Source: Cupriavidus basilensis (GTDB lineage: Bacteria; Pseudomonadota; Gammaproteobacteria; Burkholderiales; Burkholderiaceae). Taken from it: a stretch of DNA of 64,000 nucleotides. The notes beneath the pieces are model-generated. The model was not told where the DNA came from, made no database searches, and saw nothing but the letters and a program-made list of their open reading frames with translations. Within the stretch, counting starts at the first letter, position 1. Each line of letters begins with the position of its first letter. The stretch lies in contig NZ_CP010537.1 of NCBI RefSeq assembly GCF_000832305.1, positions 620,001-684,000 of the forward strand. Direction: 5' to 3'. The position numbers and the translations under genes are program-made. Shown here piece after piece: positions 42,441-52,436 of this stretch.

Positions 42441-45400
42441 ATGACCTTTAAAATCGACACGCTGCCCGACTATTCAGCATTACAGCAATTCGCTCGATCA
42501 CTATGGCGCGACGGGACAGTCCGGGGAGCTGCCGTCCTGGTAGGCGCAGGCTTCTCAAAGAACGCGCTCTTCCCCGCAAAGGACAGCCGGCAACCTCTGT
42601 TGTGGGGGGACTTATGTGACGCCATGGTCGAACAACTCTACCCCGGGAGAAAAGGCAGCGCACCGACGAATCCTCTTCGGATCGCCGAGGAGTATCGGAC
42701 CTATTTCGGGCAAGCGGCCCTTGACGACTTTATCCGGTCTCATTTCCCCGACCGAGCCTGGCAGCCCGGCGCCTTACATACGGAGCTTCTCGAGTTTCCT
42801 TGGTCCGATGTCCTGACTACCAACTGGGATACTCTGCTGGAACGGACCGCAGAGAGTACTTTTGAACAGAGATACGATCTCGTAAGGTTGGAAGCAGATC
42901 TGCCGCATGCGCGGGCGCCCCGTGTGGTTAAACTGCATGGATCGATAGGGGACGAAGGACCACTCATTTTTGCTGAAGAGGACTATCGGACCTATCCGAG
43001 CAAACACGCTGCGTTCGTGAACCTAGCAAGACAGATTTTTATCGAGAACGAGCTCTGCCTAATCGGATTCTCGGGTGACGATCCCAACTTTCTCGAATGG
43101 ACGGGGTGGGTGCGTGACCAGTTGGGAGGTAAAGCCCGTCGCGTCTACCTTGTCGGCAATCTGGACCTTGCCCCTGCGAAGCGAAAATTCCTAGAGTCGC
43201 GCAACATTGCGCCAATCGATTTCGCACCAGCTCTCGTCGCAACACCAAAAGCGGCGCGTCATGCGGAGGCAACGAAGCTCTTCTTCGAAGCGCTGCATGC
43301 TGCTCGCCCGAGGCTAATGCACAACTGGGCGCCGGCGGAGCCGGGCAGCTTCCCTCTTCGGCGGGCTGGCCAAGACGCGCATACGAAGGCACGCAAAGAT
43401 GACGCCTTCGCTGCAGATCTTCTGCAGCAAACTGCCGCCGTAATCAAGAGCGACCGGGAAACGTATCCGGGTTGGCTGGTGTGCCCCGCAAGTCTGCGCG
43501 ACCAGATGAGACATCGTTCAGATGAAGCTTGGCTGTTGCGCGCCTCTGTTCTGGAACGCTTCGAAGTGACAGAGCGGGCAGCTATCCTGCGTGAATTTCT
43601 CTGGCAACGCACAGTTTCTTATTCTTGGATTTCAAATCAGCTATTTGAGGCGCTGAGCACCTTACTCGATGCTCGTCCCGTCAGCGTAGATGAAGACGTC
43701 CTCTGCGAGTTCGCCGTCGCGCTGATGCGACGAGCGAGACTGCATCCGGATGAAAAGGCCTTTCTGAAGTGGGAAGACTTCGTAACTCAGCTTGCTCCGT
43801 CGTCGGACGAGACTCGCATGGAGGCGAGATATCAGAAATGCCTTTTCGAACGGGACCAGCTCAAGCTTCATGAACTGGCAGATTCTGTGTCATTACTGGA
43901 ATCTCCCGATCCCGTCTGGATGCTTCGCCGGGCGGGTCTGCTGACTGAAATCGGCTTTCATGGCCATGCCACAAAACTGATCAGGGATGCCGCGACAGAA
44001 CTTGAGCGGCGATACAGGCTCGACCGTAGCTCCATCTGGATCAGGGCCCGGCTGGGGTGGGCAGAATGGATTTCACGCGGAACCTATGCGGGGGCGTTCC
44101 AGGCGCCCGTTGATGCGCCCAAAGCCCGCGAGTTCAAGGAACTGTTGGTTGCGCCCCGCGATGAGATTGAGCGGATCGAAACGATGGCAACTGAGCACTA
44201 TGCCAAGCAGAAGCTGGATGAGACGGGGTTTAAGCTACTTTTCGAGCCTGGGCATTATCGTGAATCCCGGCAACTGGCTCCGGATACCGTAGACAGTTCG
44301 GCCGCAGCGGCGTTTTACCAGCTTGACCAGCTAATGGAGGTCGTCGGTCTGCCCATCAGGACGAGCGGCGTCAACTTCTGCGCAGATGCGGTCGGCGCAG
44401 TTGCGAAGATTACCTATCATCGAACCGTTGACTGGTACATCTGGTTGATGCGGGGAATGCATAGTCACTATGACAAGACCTTCGACGTCTATTTCAGCCG
44501 CATTGCCGTCGCTCAACTACCCGATGAAGTGAGCTCTGGGTTGATATCCGTCGTCAGGGCAGGGGCCGATTTCTGGGTGAGCCGCCTTGAGACATCGCAG
44601 GGCAAAGAGCAAGCCGAGGACAGGAGCGGCGCGATCGATCGCCTGAGACTTCATCTCACCGTGCTATCGCGACTTGCCGTGCGAATGTCGGAAGATGACG
44701 CGCAGGCAACGCTTCTCTATGCTCTCAGCCTCGCAAGACGTAGTTCGATGCAATTCCACTGGATTCTGGAGGCAGTGAACGAACTGGCAAACCAGTCGGT
44801 GGCAGCGCTTCCACCATCTAGGCAGAGCAAACTCGCATGGGAGATCATTGACTTTCCGTTAGCGGCAGAAGCCCAGTCGGACACTCGATGGTGGCCGGAT
44901 ATTATCAACCGTATCTGGAACTTAGTGCCAGACCGTTCCGGTGAAGACGCGCGATGGCAGCAGCGCATCCAGCAGTTGCTGGTGGCGGCGAAGCGTGGAC
45001 AGCCTTCAAGGAGGGAAGCGGTATATCGACTCAGCTACCTGTCATTGCGGGAATCGCTGAAGGCTGACGAGCGTGCATCTTTCGGAGACGTCTTATGGTC
45101 TGACGTGGACGCCCAAAGTGGACTACCCGCCGACACAGGGTTGCTCAGTAGCGCGCTCGCGAACCTTCCCTCACCGAGCGCTATCGACCCTAGGGAGACG
45201 GTTTGCGCCGTGCTGTTTCAGGGCGGTCAAACAGGCGGTCTTGAGGCGCCGAAATTGCTCGATACACGAGTGCTAGACCAGAAACTGCAAAATATGCAGT
45301 CCTATGTCCTCGCTGCACAGATTGGTATCAGACCGGACCATCAGCAGGCGCAACGGCTATTTGATGAACTTGTTGCGTGGGATCCTGTTTCCGTTGAACC

Positions 45401-46097
45401 CAGAGATCCAATAGATGATTCATGGAGGAAGAACTTTCTGGATGGAATGCGTCGCCACGTTGGAACAGTATTGACTGAACTCTGCGCTCCAGCTCTGGAC
45501 CCGACGTCAAAAACTGCGGGGCGAGTCTCAACGCTACGCACGTGGATATTGAAGTCTCGCGAATGGCATGGCTTGCCCGCGATGCCGGCATTTCTGGACA
45601 CCGTGCCGGACCTTGCTGGCGATCTTGCGACTCTGATACGACGTGCGCTTTTCGGCTCATACAGCCATCGTGTGTGGAACGGGGTGACGGCTCTACGGAA
45701 ATGGGCGACGCTGGTACAGAACGGCTCAGGTGTTGCACTACCAGACCATCTGATCGACCAGCTTGTTTCGACGATCGAGACCCGGCACGAGCATGGGTTG
45801 CCTGCGCTGCTCTACACCGCCAGACATTTCCTCGAACGGAATCTCATCCCTGCGGCGGGGGTATCGCGCTTACTCCCAGCACTTGAAGACCTGTGGATCG
45901 AAAGTCAATACCTCGACACTGAAGCTACAGGCCGTAGGGCGATCTCGCTATCGCTTGTCCGCGCTGAATGCGTCAGACTTGCCTACGCAATGAAATCGCG
46001 GATCAGCGACGATGGAACGCTGGATCAATGGATTGAAGCAGGCAAATCGGACCCGCTTCCTGAGGTACGAAATGCGCTGCTCGATGCAGAGCCGTGA
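42441..46097 (+). CDS. Large SIR2-domain protein, defence-associated sirtuin type
   Basis: 1,218 aa from the ATG at 42441; in-frame starts at 42378 (GTG) and 42390 (ATG) are possible. The N-terminal ~300 residues are a SIR2 domain: GAGFSKNA at 35-42, TTNWDTLLE at 126-134, catalytic His in KLHGS (H166) and GFSGDD at 209-214. The remaining ~900 residues are helical, possibly repeat-based, and unrecognised. This resembles DSR-type anti-phage proteins, whose sirtuin domain destroys NAD when the C-terminal region senses a phage protein. Role inferred from architecture and island context. Confidence 0.82.
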   Translation: MTFKIDTLPDYSALQQFARSLWRDGTVRGAAVLVGAGFSKNALFPAKDSRQPLLWGDLCDAMVEQLYPGRKGSAPTNPLRIAEEYRTYFGQAALDDFIRSHFPDRAWQPGALHTELLEFPWSDVLTTNWDTLLERTAESTFEQRYDLVRLEADLPHARAPRVVKLHGSIGDEGPLIFAEEDYRTYPSKHAAFVNLARQIFIENELCLIGFSGDDPNFLEWTGWVRDQLGGKARRVYLVGNLDLAPAKRKFLESRNIAPIDFAPALVATPKAARHAEATKLFFEALHAARPRLMHNWAPAEPGSFPLRRAGQDAHTKARKDDAFAADLLQQTAAVIKSDRETYPGWLVCPASLRDQMRHRSDEAWLLRASVLERFEVTERAAILREFLWQRTVSYSWISNQLFEALSTLLDARPVSVDEDVLCEFAVALMRRARLHPDEKAFLKWEDFVTQLAPSSDETRMEARYQKCLFERDQLKLHELADSVSLLESPDPVWMLRRAGLLTEIGFHGHATKLIRDAATELERRYRLDRSSIWIRARLGWAEWISRGTYAGAFQAPVDAPKAREFKELLVAPRDEIERIETMATEHYAKQKLDETGFKLLFEPGHYRESRQLAPDTVDSSAAAAFYQLDQLMEVVGLPIRTSGVNFCADAVGAVAKITYHRTVDWYIWLMRGMHSHYDKTFDVYFSRIAVAQLPDEVSSGLISVVRAGADFWVSRLETSQGKEQAEDRSGAIDRLRLHLTVLSRLAVRMSEDDAQATLLYALSLARRSSMQFHWILEAVNELANQSVAALPPSRQSKLAWEIIDFPLAAEAQSDTRWWPDIINRIWNLVPDRSGEDARWQQRIQQLLVAAKRGQPSRREAVYRLSYLSLRESLKADERASFGDVLWSDVDAQSGLPADTGLLSSALANLPSPSAIDPRETVCAVLFQGGQTGGLEAPKLLDTRVLDQKLQNMQSYVLAAQIGIRPDHQQAQRLFDELVAWDPVSVEPRDPIDDSWRKNFLDGMRRHVGTVLTELCAPALDPTSKTAGRVSTLRTWILKSREWHGLPAMPAFLDTVPDLAGDLATLIRRALFGSYSHRVWNGVTALRKWATLVQNGSGVALPDHLIDQLVSTIETRHEHGLPALLYTARHFLERNLIPAAGVSRLLPALEDLWIESQYLDTEATGRRAISLSLVRAECVRLAYAMKSRISDDGTLDQWIEAGKSDPLPEVRNALLDAEP

Positions 46098-46428
46098 GCT
46101 CAGTCTAAGGACCAGCTATCACACGGACGATAATTAACGCGCCGACGGATTAACTGTAGTGAGTTCATTAAACCTTACACCATGGCGATTGTTGTTGGGT
46201 TTCTCAATACAATGCCGTGGCGATTGACCGCTTTCGTTAAACTCGACTGACTGTTCAGTCGGGAAGTGCCGATGACGACCTAGCTCACGGAGGGCGCCTG
46301 CCGGCAGTTCCGACCATTCGACGCCTCCCCAGTGACGATTAGCTGACATCGGCGCTATCTACGTCCAAAGAGAGATAAGCGGCCAGAAGCTGCAACCGCA
46401 GAAGAACCACCCGCAAACAGCCGCCTGC
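46098..46428. other. Gap between convergent SIR2 and conjugation genes
   Basis: No gene seen. A perfect 7-bp hairpin CGACTGA-CTGT-TCAGTCG lies at 46244-46261. The rest resembles degenerate island filler. Confidence 0.4.
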
Positions 46429-47139
46429 TCAAAGATACTTCTTAAAGAACTTCCACTGTATCCGTGCCAGGATCCCAATGATCATGGCGATAGGAAACAA
46501 CACCCACCGCACATCAAGCTGATACGGTAGGCAGACGAAAACGAGGACCGAGGTAGCGCCCAGACTCAACTGGGCATATTTCGCGCGATGGTACAGACCG
46601 GACGATTCGCGCCCAGCGCAGGCGCTTCGGATCGAGCGTTCCACGAGACCATCGGTCATGCCGCACCAAAAAGCCAGCAGAAGTACCGGCCAGCCGGTTA
46701 GCAGTAGCATCAGGCGGCTTCCGAAGGTCTTCACGGCCAGCGCCGCGATCCACAATTCCTTGAGCCACGGCCGCAGCAGTCTCTCGCCGATTGTCGCGTC
46801 GGTCCCACTATTGGCAATGTTGTGGGTGAGGCGGGAGAGGATGTCGTGTAGCTGGGTGACTTGGAAGAACAGCCAGTAGGCGAAGTCCGCAGATTGCTGT
46901 ACCAACCAAGTGGCCCTTGAAGTCGCCCCGAGCAGGCTGGTTGCCTCCATCGATTGGCGATAAATCTGGTAGGCGCTATCCACCGGGTCGGTCCAGAGAT
47001 AGTGGGCGGCCAACAGGAAGGTCGCCACGCAGAGGGCGCATAGCACGCCATAGATGTACAGCACCTTCCAGAGCAGCTTGAGCGGCCAGACGAAGACGTG
47101 GATGAGCTTGAGTTCGTGGAATTCATAGCGTGAACTCAT
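46429..47139 (-). CDS. DUF4400 integrating-conjugative-element membrane protein
   Basis: 236 aa with about four hydrophobic segments (VLCALCVATFLLAAHYLW; LMLLLTGWPVLLLAFW; ATSVLVFVCLPY; VLFPIAMIIGILARI). It matches the TIGR03747 type, found next to traD in PFGI-1/clc-like elements (DUF4400). Exact role unknown; probably part of, or an aid to, the coupling apparatus in the inner membrane. Its start overlaps the traD stop (ATGA at 47136-47139). Confidence 0.85.
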   Translation of the reverse strand: MSSRYEFHELKLIHVFVWPLKLLWKVLYIYGVLCALCVATFLLAAHYLWTDPVDSAYQIYRQSMEATSLLGATSRATWLVQQSADFAYWLFFQVTQLHDILSRLTHNIANSGTDATIGERLLRPWLKELWIAALAVKTFGSRLMLLLTGWPVLLLAFWCGMTDGLVERSIRSACAGRESSGLYHRAKYAQLSLGATSVLVFVCLPYQLDVRWVLFPIAMIIGILARIQWKFFKKYL

Positions 47140-49109
47140 TGCCAGCTTCCCGGCACAGTGAGGGGCTCGACGTCGGCCGCGCTGTCATAGCGGGCCTTCA
47201 TGTCGGCGGCGATTACCTCGAGCGATGCCGGCAGGGCCAGATCGGTGGCGTCGGCCTTGGGATCGAACAGCGGCAGGCGCAGCTTGTAGAGCCTGCCGCC
47301 CTCGATCAGCGCAAATGCCTGGCCCTTGGGGAGCTTGACCAGATCGGCCGGGGTCAGCATTGGCACGCGTTGGGTGGAAATGCGGTCCTCGCTGCGGGAG
47401 CCGAATTCCTCAAAATCTCGGGGGTCGTTGGTGTCCGAGGCCGCGCTGGCCAGCATGGTCGAAGCGATGGACACCTCAGGCAGTTGGTTGGTCAGAATCT
47501 CGGCTGTTTCGTTATTCTTGACTCGCAGCATGATGAGCGTGTTGAGGTTGCCGCCGATTTGGCCGGCCTTGGCGCGGTTGCCGATCTTGGCTTCGACGTC
47601 CGACCAGGTCTGCGTGTACACCGTGACCTGGAAGCCGGCGCCGCCGGCCTTGTTGAGTAGCGGGATGAACTCGTCGCCGATCAGCTCGTTGAACTCGTCG
47701 GCGTGAACGACGATGCGGCGTTTGCCTTCTGCCGTACTTTGGCCAAAACCGGCGCCAAACTTGTAGAGTTGGCCAGCGATGGAGGTGAGATCGGCAAACA
47801 TGGCGTTGCCAATGGCCGAGCCGACTTCAAAGTCAGAGAGCGAGTCCAGGCCGACATAGACGATGCCCCCACGGTTGATGACCGACATCCAGTCGAAAAT
47901 GGGGCGTGGATCGCTGGTGGCTTCGTAGTCGGGGGAGATGAGCTCGGCAATCTTTCCGGTGGTGAGCTTCTCCAGGAACGGATACAGGGAGGCCACCAGC
48001 TTTTCAAAGTAGCCACGCTCTTTGGCCACCAGCCCGGCCAAGGCGTTCGCCACTGGGTCGAACCATGCCTGCGCGTTGATGAAATCAATGAGCAGCAGCA
48101 GGTCCAGCGCATGCTGGGTCTTTTGCGATTCCTTGGTCTTGGCCTTGCGGCGGTCCTCATCGCTCGCATAGTCTTCGAATGCGTCTCTCCAGCTGGGCTG
48201 AGTCGTATCCAGCCAGTGCTCGATGTACGCCTGAGCCAGCACATCGACGTTGGTGGCGTGCTGATAGATCAGCGCGTAGCTGGGCCTGTGGCCCAGGCCG
48301 TTGAGAGCGCGCGCGATGACGTTGACGAAGAGCCAGACGAATTGGCGAAAAGCGGCGGATTGTCCCTCGCTGGGTAGGGGGCCTGCCGTTCGGGTGGCCA
48401 CCTCGGTGATGCGGCTGAAGCTGCCGACCGGGTTGTAGCGCGCCGAGATGTCCGGGTAGCCCAGGTGGAAGAAGTGGAAATCTTTCTCGCGCCCGGCGCG
48501 ACGGGCTTCGGCATACATGCGCCGCAGCAGGTCGGCATCGCCCTTGGGGTCAAAGACGATGACGACATCGCCGCGGCGGATATCCTGACAGATCAGAACT
48601 TCAGCCAGCCGGGTCTTGCCGACGCGGGTGGTGCCGAGCACAAGCGTATGGCCATTGCGCTCGGCCAGATCCATCACGACGACGTCTTCGTCAGGTTCAA
48701 CGCCGTGGAGGGTTGGATCGCCGCCCACGCCGCCCCATTCTCCGCGTCCTCTTGTCAGGTATTTCTGGTTGACCGGATCCCGGGACTGCAGCAGTCGCTG
48801 TGAGTGGCGCTGGTCCCAAGCAAAGCCCCGGCCGAGGAAGAGGAATGTATCGGAGACCGGTACGTCCGCCGCGGCGATGACGTACTTCGGCAACCGTTTC
48901 AGGTTGCGGTGAAAACGCACGATGCGGTAGCCCTGGTGCAGGCGCCAGGCCGCCAGCGTGTAGAACCCCAACATGCCTGTCCAGGCCACTGGCGGGGGCA
49001 TCATGAACCAATGCGGGGCGGTGAGGAGCGCCGTGCCGGCCATGGTGGCTGTGGCAGCCGAGAGAAGTTCGACAGGGCGACGGAATAGATTCTCGATGGG
49101 ATACGCCAT
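47136..49109 (-). CDS. traD: Conjugative coupling protein TraD
   Basis: 657 aa. Two N-terminal hydrophobic segments (residues ~20-55) are followed by a VirD4-type ATPase with Walker A GTTRVGKT at 159-166, a Walker B-like segment VVHADEFNELIGDEF, and typical FDPKGDADLL and QTWSD segments. Coupling proteins bring the relaxosome to the type IV secretion channel. It lies 30 nt downstream of traI and is coupled to the DUF4400 gene. Confidence 0.94.
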   Translation of the reverse strand: MAYPIENLFRRPVELLSAATATMAGTALLTAPHWFMMPPPVAWTGMLGFYTLAAWRLHQGYRIVRFHRNLKRLPKYVIAAADVPVSDTFLFLGRGFAWDQRHSQRLLQSRDPVNQKYLTRGRGEWGGVGGDPTLHGVEPDEDVVVMDLAERNGHTLVLGTTRVGKTRLAEVLICQDIRRGDVVIVFDPKGDADLLRRMYAEARRAGREKDFHFFHLGYPDISARYNPVGSFSRITEVATRTAGPLPSEGQSAAFRQFVWLFVNVIARALNGLGHRPSYALIYQHATNVDVLAQAYIEHWLDTTQPSWRDAFEDYASDEDRRKAKTKESQKTQHALDLLLLIDFINAQAWFDPVANALAGLVAKERGYFEKLVASLYPFLEKLTTGKIAELISPDYEATSDPRPIFDWMSVINRGGIVYVGLDSLSDFEVGSAIGNAMFADLTSIAGQLYKFGAGFGQSTAEGKRRIVVHADEFNELIGDEFIPLLNKAGGAGFQVTVYTQTWSDVEAKIGNRAKAGQIGGNLNTLIMLRVKNNETAEILTNQLPEVSIASTMLASAASDTNDPRDFEEFGSRSEDRISTQRVPMLTPADLVKLPKGQAFALIEGGRLYKLRLPLFDPKADATDLALPASLEVIAADMKARYDSAADVEPLTVPGSWQ

Positions 49110-49139
49110 ATCCAGTCTCCAAGGTCAGACAGGGGTAAC

Positions 49140-51344
49140 TCAGGAGGAGGGGCCCAGGTTGAGGGTGATGTCCTCGCGGTAAGTGAGGTGGCAGTTGACC
49201 GGCGGGACGGGATTAACGAAGCGCTCGGGCTGCAGGATGACGACGCCGGAGAGCGGCTTGGCGGTGGTGGCACCGCCCGGGCCGCCACCGGACGTGGTGT
49301 AGCGCAGGATATTGATTCGCGTTGCCTTACGGCCCTTCGGGGCGGGCTTGGTGGCGATGTAGTGCCAGTGCGCCTTGAAGACCGCCTTCTGCACCGCCGT
49401 GTACTCCAGGGCTTCTCCACTCTCGGCGCGTGGATCGGTGTCGTGCGTGAACTGGCGGAAGATCCGGGGGGTGACCAGCAGTAGGCCTTCCTTGACCGAA
49501 TGGACCTGTGCCTGGGAGGTATTGACCAGCAAGCTGCCTTGCGCAATGCCCTCCTGCAGCCACCGCATGAATTGCAACGCCAATGGTGGCGGCGGCGCTT
49601 CGTCACGCGGCGTCAGAGGCGGCAGGGCGGGCGCGGCTGGAACCACGGGCGGGAGAATCTCCGCTGGAGGCATTCTGGGCATGGGGGCCGGACGGCCCGC
49701 GCTGGTGTCCGCCGTTCTCTGTTGCTGGACTTCGGCCCGCAGGGCGGAGGCCGATTCGATCTCATCGATGAAGTCCTCTTCGCTCAGGGTTTCGGGAGTC
49801 GGATCGTCAATCGATTGAGCTGCGGTTGGTGCAGCGTCATGGGATCTGACGCGGGAGACTGGCGCAGCATCCGCACGGTTCGTGGCAGTCACTGACTCGG
49901 GTTCCGAAACAGATGGCGCGGGCGCGCCAGCCATCGATGCGTTGGATCCAACCATTGCGACGGGGGCTGGGGAAACCGGCCCAGCTTCCGTACTTCGTGC
50001 GGCCGCAGAGGCAGCTTTCGACGGACTGGTGCCGGATGCAGTCTCAGCTGGGCTGGGGTTTAGTGCGGGCATCGTTGCGCCAGGATCCAGAATGACGATC
50101 CGGCCTGCGATGGCACTCGGATACTGCGACGGATCCCGGTACAGTTTCTCCAACGGAAAACGCAGCACCCGCATATCTGCCGACCACGTCTCCAGCTCGA
50201 TGCGGATGTGCCAGATTGCGCCATGGGTCAGTGGATTGGTTATCACGGCGCCATACTCCTGGAACGTGTCATAGATCCGCTCGTCCTTATCCGGACCAGG
50301 AATGCCCTTGCCCTCGCCCTTGGCGGCGAAAGCCTGGCGCAGCTCCTCCACCAGTCGTTTGCAGACGAACCAGACTTCGCCCCGGTAGATCCAGCCCACC
50401 GCGCCGGGACGGTTCAGCGGCAACCGTCCACCTTCCTCGAGCAGGGCGCAAAGCTCGCGCATCAGACGCTCGACCAGCGGCACAATCCTCGCCGAAGCAA
50501 AGCGGGCACGGGAACCGGACCGCAGGTTGTGTGCCACGGACTCGCGGTCGGCCTTGGTCACGATCTCGGCAATCAGGCTCTTCTCGTCGTGCTCGTCTCC
50601 CAGATAGGCCATCAGCTCCTGCAGCAGAACGGGATCGGATGACAGCCACTGCAACGTAGGCTGCGGGATCAGGCGCTGGGCCAGAATGACGGGTAGCTTC
50701 TGATGCTGGGTGTAGTCCCGATCGGGCTGGAAGGCCACTCGGTACGTCTCGGCCCCGCCTTCGACCAGGGAGCCTGATAGCGGATGCCAGGGCCAGCTCC
50801 GATGTCCGGCGCGCGCCGTGATCTGCAGATCGGCCATCGGCTTGCCAATATCGTGGAGCAGCGCACCGACGAAGACACCGTAGGTCCACAGATGTTGCAG
50901 CCTGTGGATATCCTCCGGTGGTACGCCGCGCGGTAAGGTATAGCTGGTCCGGATGCCCAGGGCATGATTCAGGACCTCGAGCAGGTGGATCAGCAGTCCG
51001 CCTGGCTGCGCATGGTGGTGGCTCTCGGACGCCGGCAGCAGTTGGCAAAGATCCGCGACAGCGTGCAGGAGCGGGGTGCAGTCGCGCACAAAGCTGGCGG
51101 CGGTGAAGCCGGTTCGCTGGCGAATGGACTCCCAAAGGCCCTGCAGTTGCAGGCCGCCGATCAGTTGCTCCGCCGTGTGGACCTGGATGTCGCTTCCGGT
51201 CGGAGGCAGCAAATGCCCGCCAGGCAGTGATGGCGTGTCCGGAGCCGCGCTATCGGGCTGGCGGCGTGCCAGCAATACCAAGGCGCAGCCGCCGATGACG
51301 GCGAGGATGCCGCCGGCGCCGATGCTGTGCCAGATCCAGTTCAT
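49140..51344 (-). CDS. traI: MobH-type relaxase TraI
   Basis: 734 aa. An N-terminal hydrophobic segment (residues ~7-26) is followed by the MobH His-rich motif HHHAQPGG at 109-116 and an HD motif in ALLHDIGKPMADL (H164, D165). The middle (~435-590) is a Pro/Ala/Ser-rich linker and the C-terminus is the TraI_2 C-terminal domain (TPRIFRQF; ILQPERFVN). MobH relaxases nick the element's origin of transfer. The start overlaps the upstream gene (ATGA). No oriT could be identified by eye. Confidence 0.92.
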   Translation of the reverse strand: MNWIWHSIGAGGILAVIGGCALVLLARRQPDSAAPDTPSLPGGHLLPPTGSDIQVHTAEQLIGGLQLQGLWESIRQRTGFTAASFVRDCTPLLHAVADLCQLLPASESHHHAQPGGLLIHLLEVLNHALGIRTSYTLPRGVPPEDIHRLQHLWTYGVFVGALLHDIGKPMADLQITARAGHRSWPWHPLSGSLVEGGAETYRVAFQPDRDYTQHQKLPVILAQRLIPQPTLQWLSSDPVLLQELMAYLGDEHDEKSLIAEIVTKADRESVAHNLRSGSRARFASARIVPLVERLMRELCALLEEGGRLPLNRPGAVGWIYRGEVWFVCKRLVEELRQAFAAKGEGKGIPGPDKDERIYDTFQEYGAVITNPLTHGAIWHIRIELETWSADMRVLRFPLEKLYRDPSQYPSAIAGRIVILDPGATMPALNPSPAETASGTSPSKAASAAARSTEAGPVSPAPVAMVGSNASMAGAPAPSVSEPESVTATNRADAAPVSRVRSHDAAPTAAQSIDDPTPETLSEEDFIDEIESASALRAEVQQQRTADTSAGRPAPMPRMPPAEILPPVVPAAPALPPLTPRDEAPPPPLALQFMRWLQEGIAQGSLLVNTSQAQVHSVKEGLLLVTPRIFRQFTHDTDPRAESGEALEYTAVQKAVFKAHWHYIATKPAPKGRKATRINILRYTTSGGGPGGATTAKPLSGVVILQPERFVNPVPPVNCHLTYREDITLNLGPSS

Positions 51345-51922
51345 TGGGATTGGGATTGCTGCGTCAGCAGCCAGCGGGCGGTGACGTCTGGAGCGGGATG
51401 CTCGATATCCAACTGGTACACGACCGGGTCAGCGTCTCGAACGAACTCGGCGAAGGGCCGGTCGACGAAGGACCAGAGGGCGTGAGAGACAGCATGGCGC
51501 ACGCGCCATGTCAGAAAGTCGGCCCGCGAGAGGCATCGCACCAACTCGGTATCCGAGATGGACTCAGGCAACTGGGCCAGAAGCAAACAGACCTGATGGT
51601 CTGGCAGATCGTCTGGCCGGGGCAGGAATTCGCCGAGCCCATCAAAGCGGTTGAGCCAGAGCAGTAGGGTGACACGCCAGCGCACCAGGTTGCGTTGTTG
51701 CAGTATCGCGAGCAGGCGCTGCAGCGCGCTGGCGCGTGGGTCGCTGGCGACGCCGTTGGCATGAAGTCTGGGCATGAAGAGAAGAGCGAGTCCGCGCTCG
51801 CAGAATTTGTCACTGGCAAGACGATACGGACCGGAGCACGGGTGTGCCAGCGGAAACCTGCGGCAGACGGCGCAGGTTTTTGATGGCTTGGCAGGCGGTT
51901 TTTCTATAGCATCCCAAGGCAC
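51341..51922 (-). CDS. Conjugation-operon protein of unknown function
   Basis: 193 aa from a GTG at 51922, or 144 aa from the ATG at 51775; neither has a good ribosome-binding site. The conserved-looking part is helical (ALQRLLAILQQRNLVRWRVTLLLWLNRFDGLGEF, ADFLTWRVRHAVSHALWSFVDRPFAEF). I recognise no family. Its stop overlaps the traI start, so it is the first visible gene of the traI-traD-DUF4400 operon and probably aids transfer. Confidence 0.6.
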   Translation of the reverse strand: MPWDAIEKPPAKPSKTCAVCRRFPLAHPCSGPYRLASDKFCERGLALLFMPRLHANGVASDPRASALQRLLAILQQRNLVRWRVTLLLWLNRFDGLGEFLPRPDDLPDHQVCLLLAQLPESISDTELVRCLSRADFLTWRVRHAVSHALWSFVDRPFAEFVRDADPVVYQLDIEHPAPDVTARWLLTQQSQSQ

Positions 51923-52005
51923 TGCTTAAAGGATTCAGGCCACCCCACTACAGAGGGGGGCTGCACTGGGGCTGGCGTCTGCACAATTCTCACAGGAGGA
52001 TTGCG

Positions 52006-52383
52006 ATGCTGCTTATGCCGTTGTTGCTCATGCTGATCGGGACAGGCGTCCACGCCCAGACGATCTATCAGTGCCGAAGTCCGGCGGGAAAGGTCACTCT
52101 CCAGGACTCGCCGTGCCCAGACAACGCGAAGACAGAGTTGTCTCGGAAATCTATTGGCCAACTTAACGCGGAAGATCGTACGCAGCCATTTGTGATTGGC
52201 GACCAACAGTCTGCGAAACGACTCGCATCGAGCATCATCTGTCCTTCCCTGCGGCAGCAGTACACGGCAAACCTCGCTTGGTCAGAGCGTGCGATGGCCC
52301 GGAATGATCCCGCTGAGGCTCAACGAGCAGCAGAGGCAGTTCAGCGAACTGGGGCGCAGATGTCAAGTAACCGGTGCGAGTGA
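52006..52383 (+). CDS. Secreted DUF4124-type protein
   Basis: 125 aa. The ATG at 52006 has AGGAGG 6 nt upstream. A signal peptide (MLLMPLLLMLIGTGVHA) is followed by a DUF4124-like segment (QTIYQCRSPAGKVTLQDSPCPDNAKTE) and a helical C-terminus. Such small periplasmic proteins are frequent in these elements; function unknown. It is divergent from the conjugation operon. Confidence 0.75.
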   Translation: MLLMPLLLMLIGTGVHAQTIYQCRSPAGKVTLQDSPCPDNAKTELSRKSIGQLNAEDRTQPFVIGDQQSAKRLASSIICPSLRQQYTANLAWSERAMARNDPAEAQRAAEAVQRTGAQMSSNRCE

Positions 52384-52436
52384 ATCTGAAAAATTGCCTT
52401 AAGAGATGACCGTAAGTATTTCTTTATTTTCGAAAC

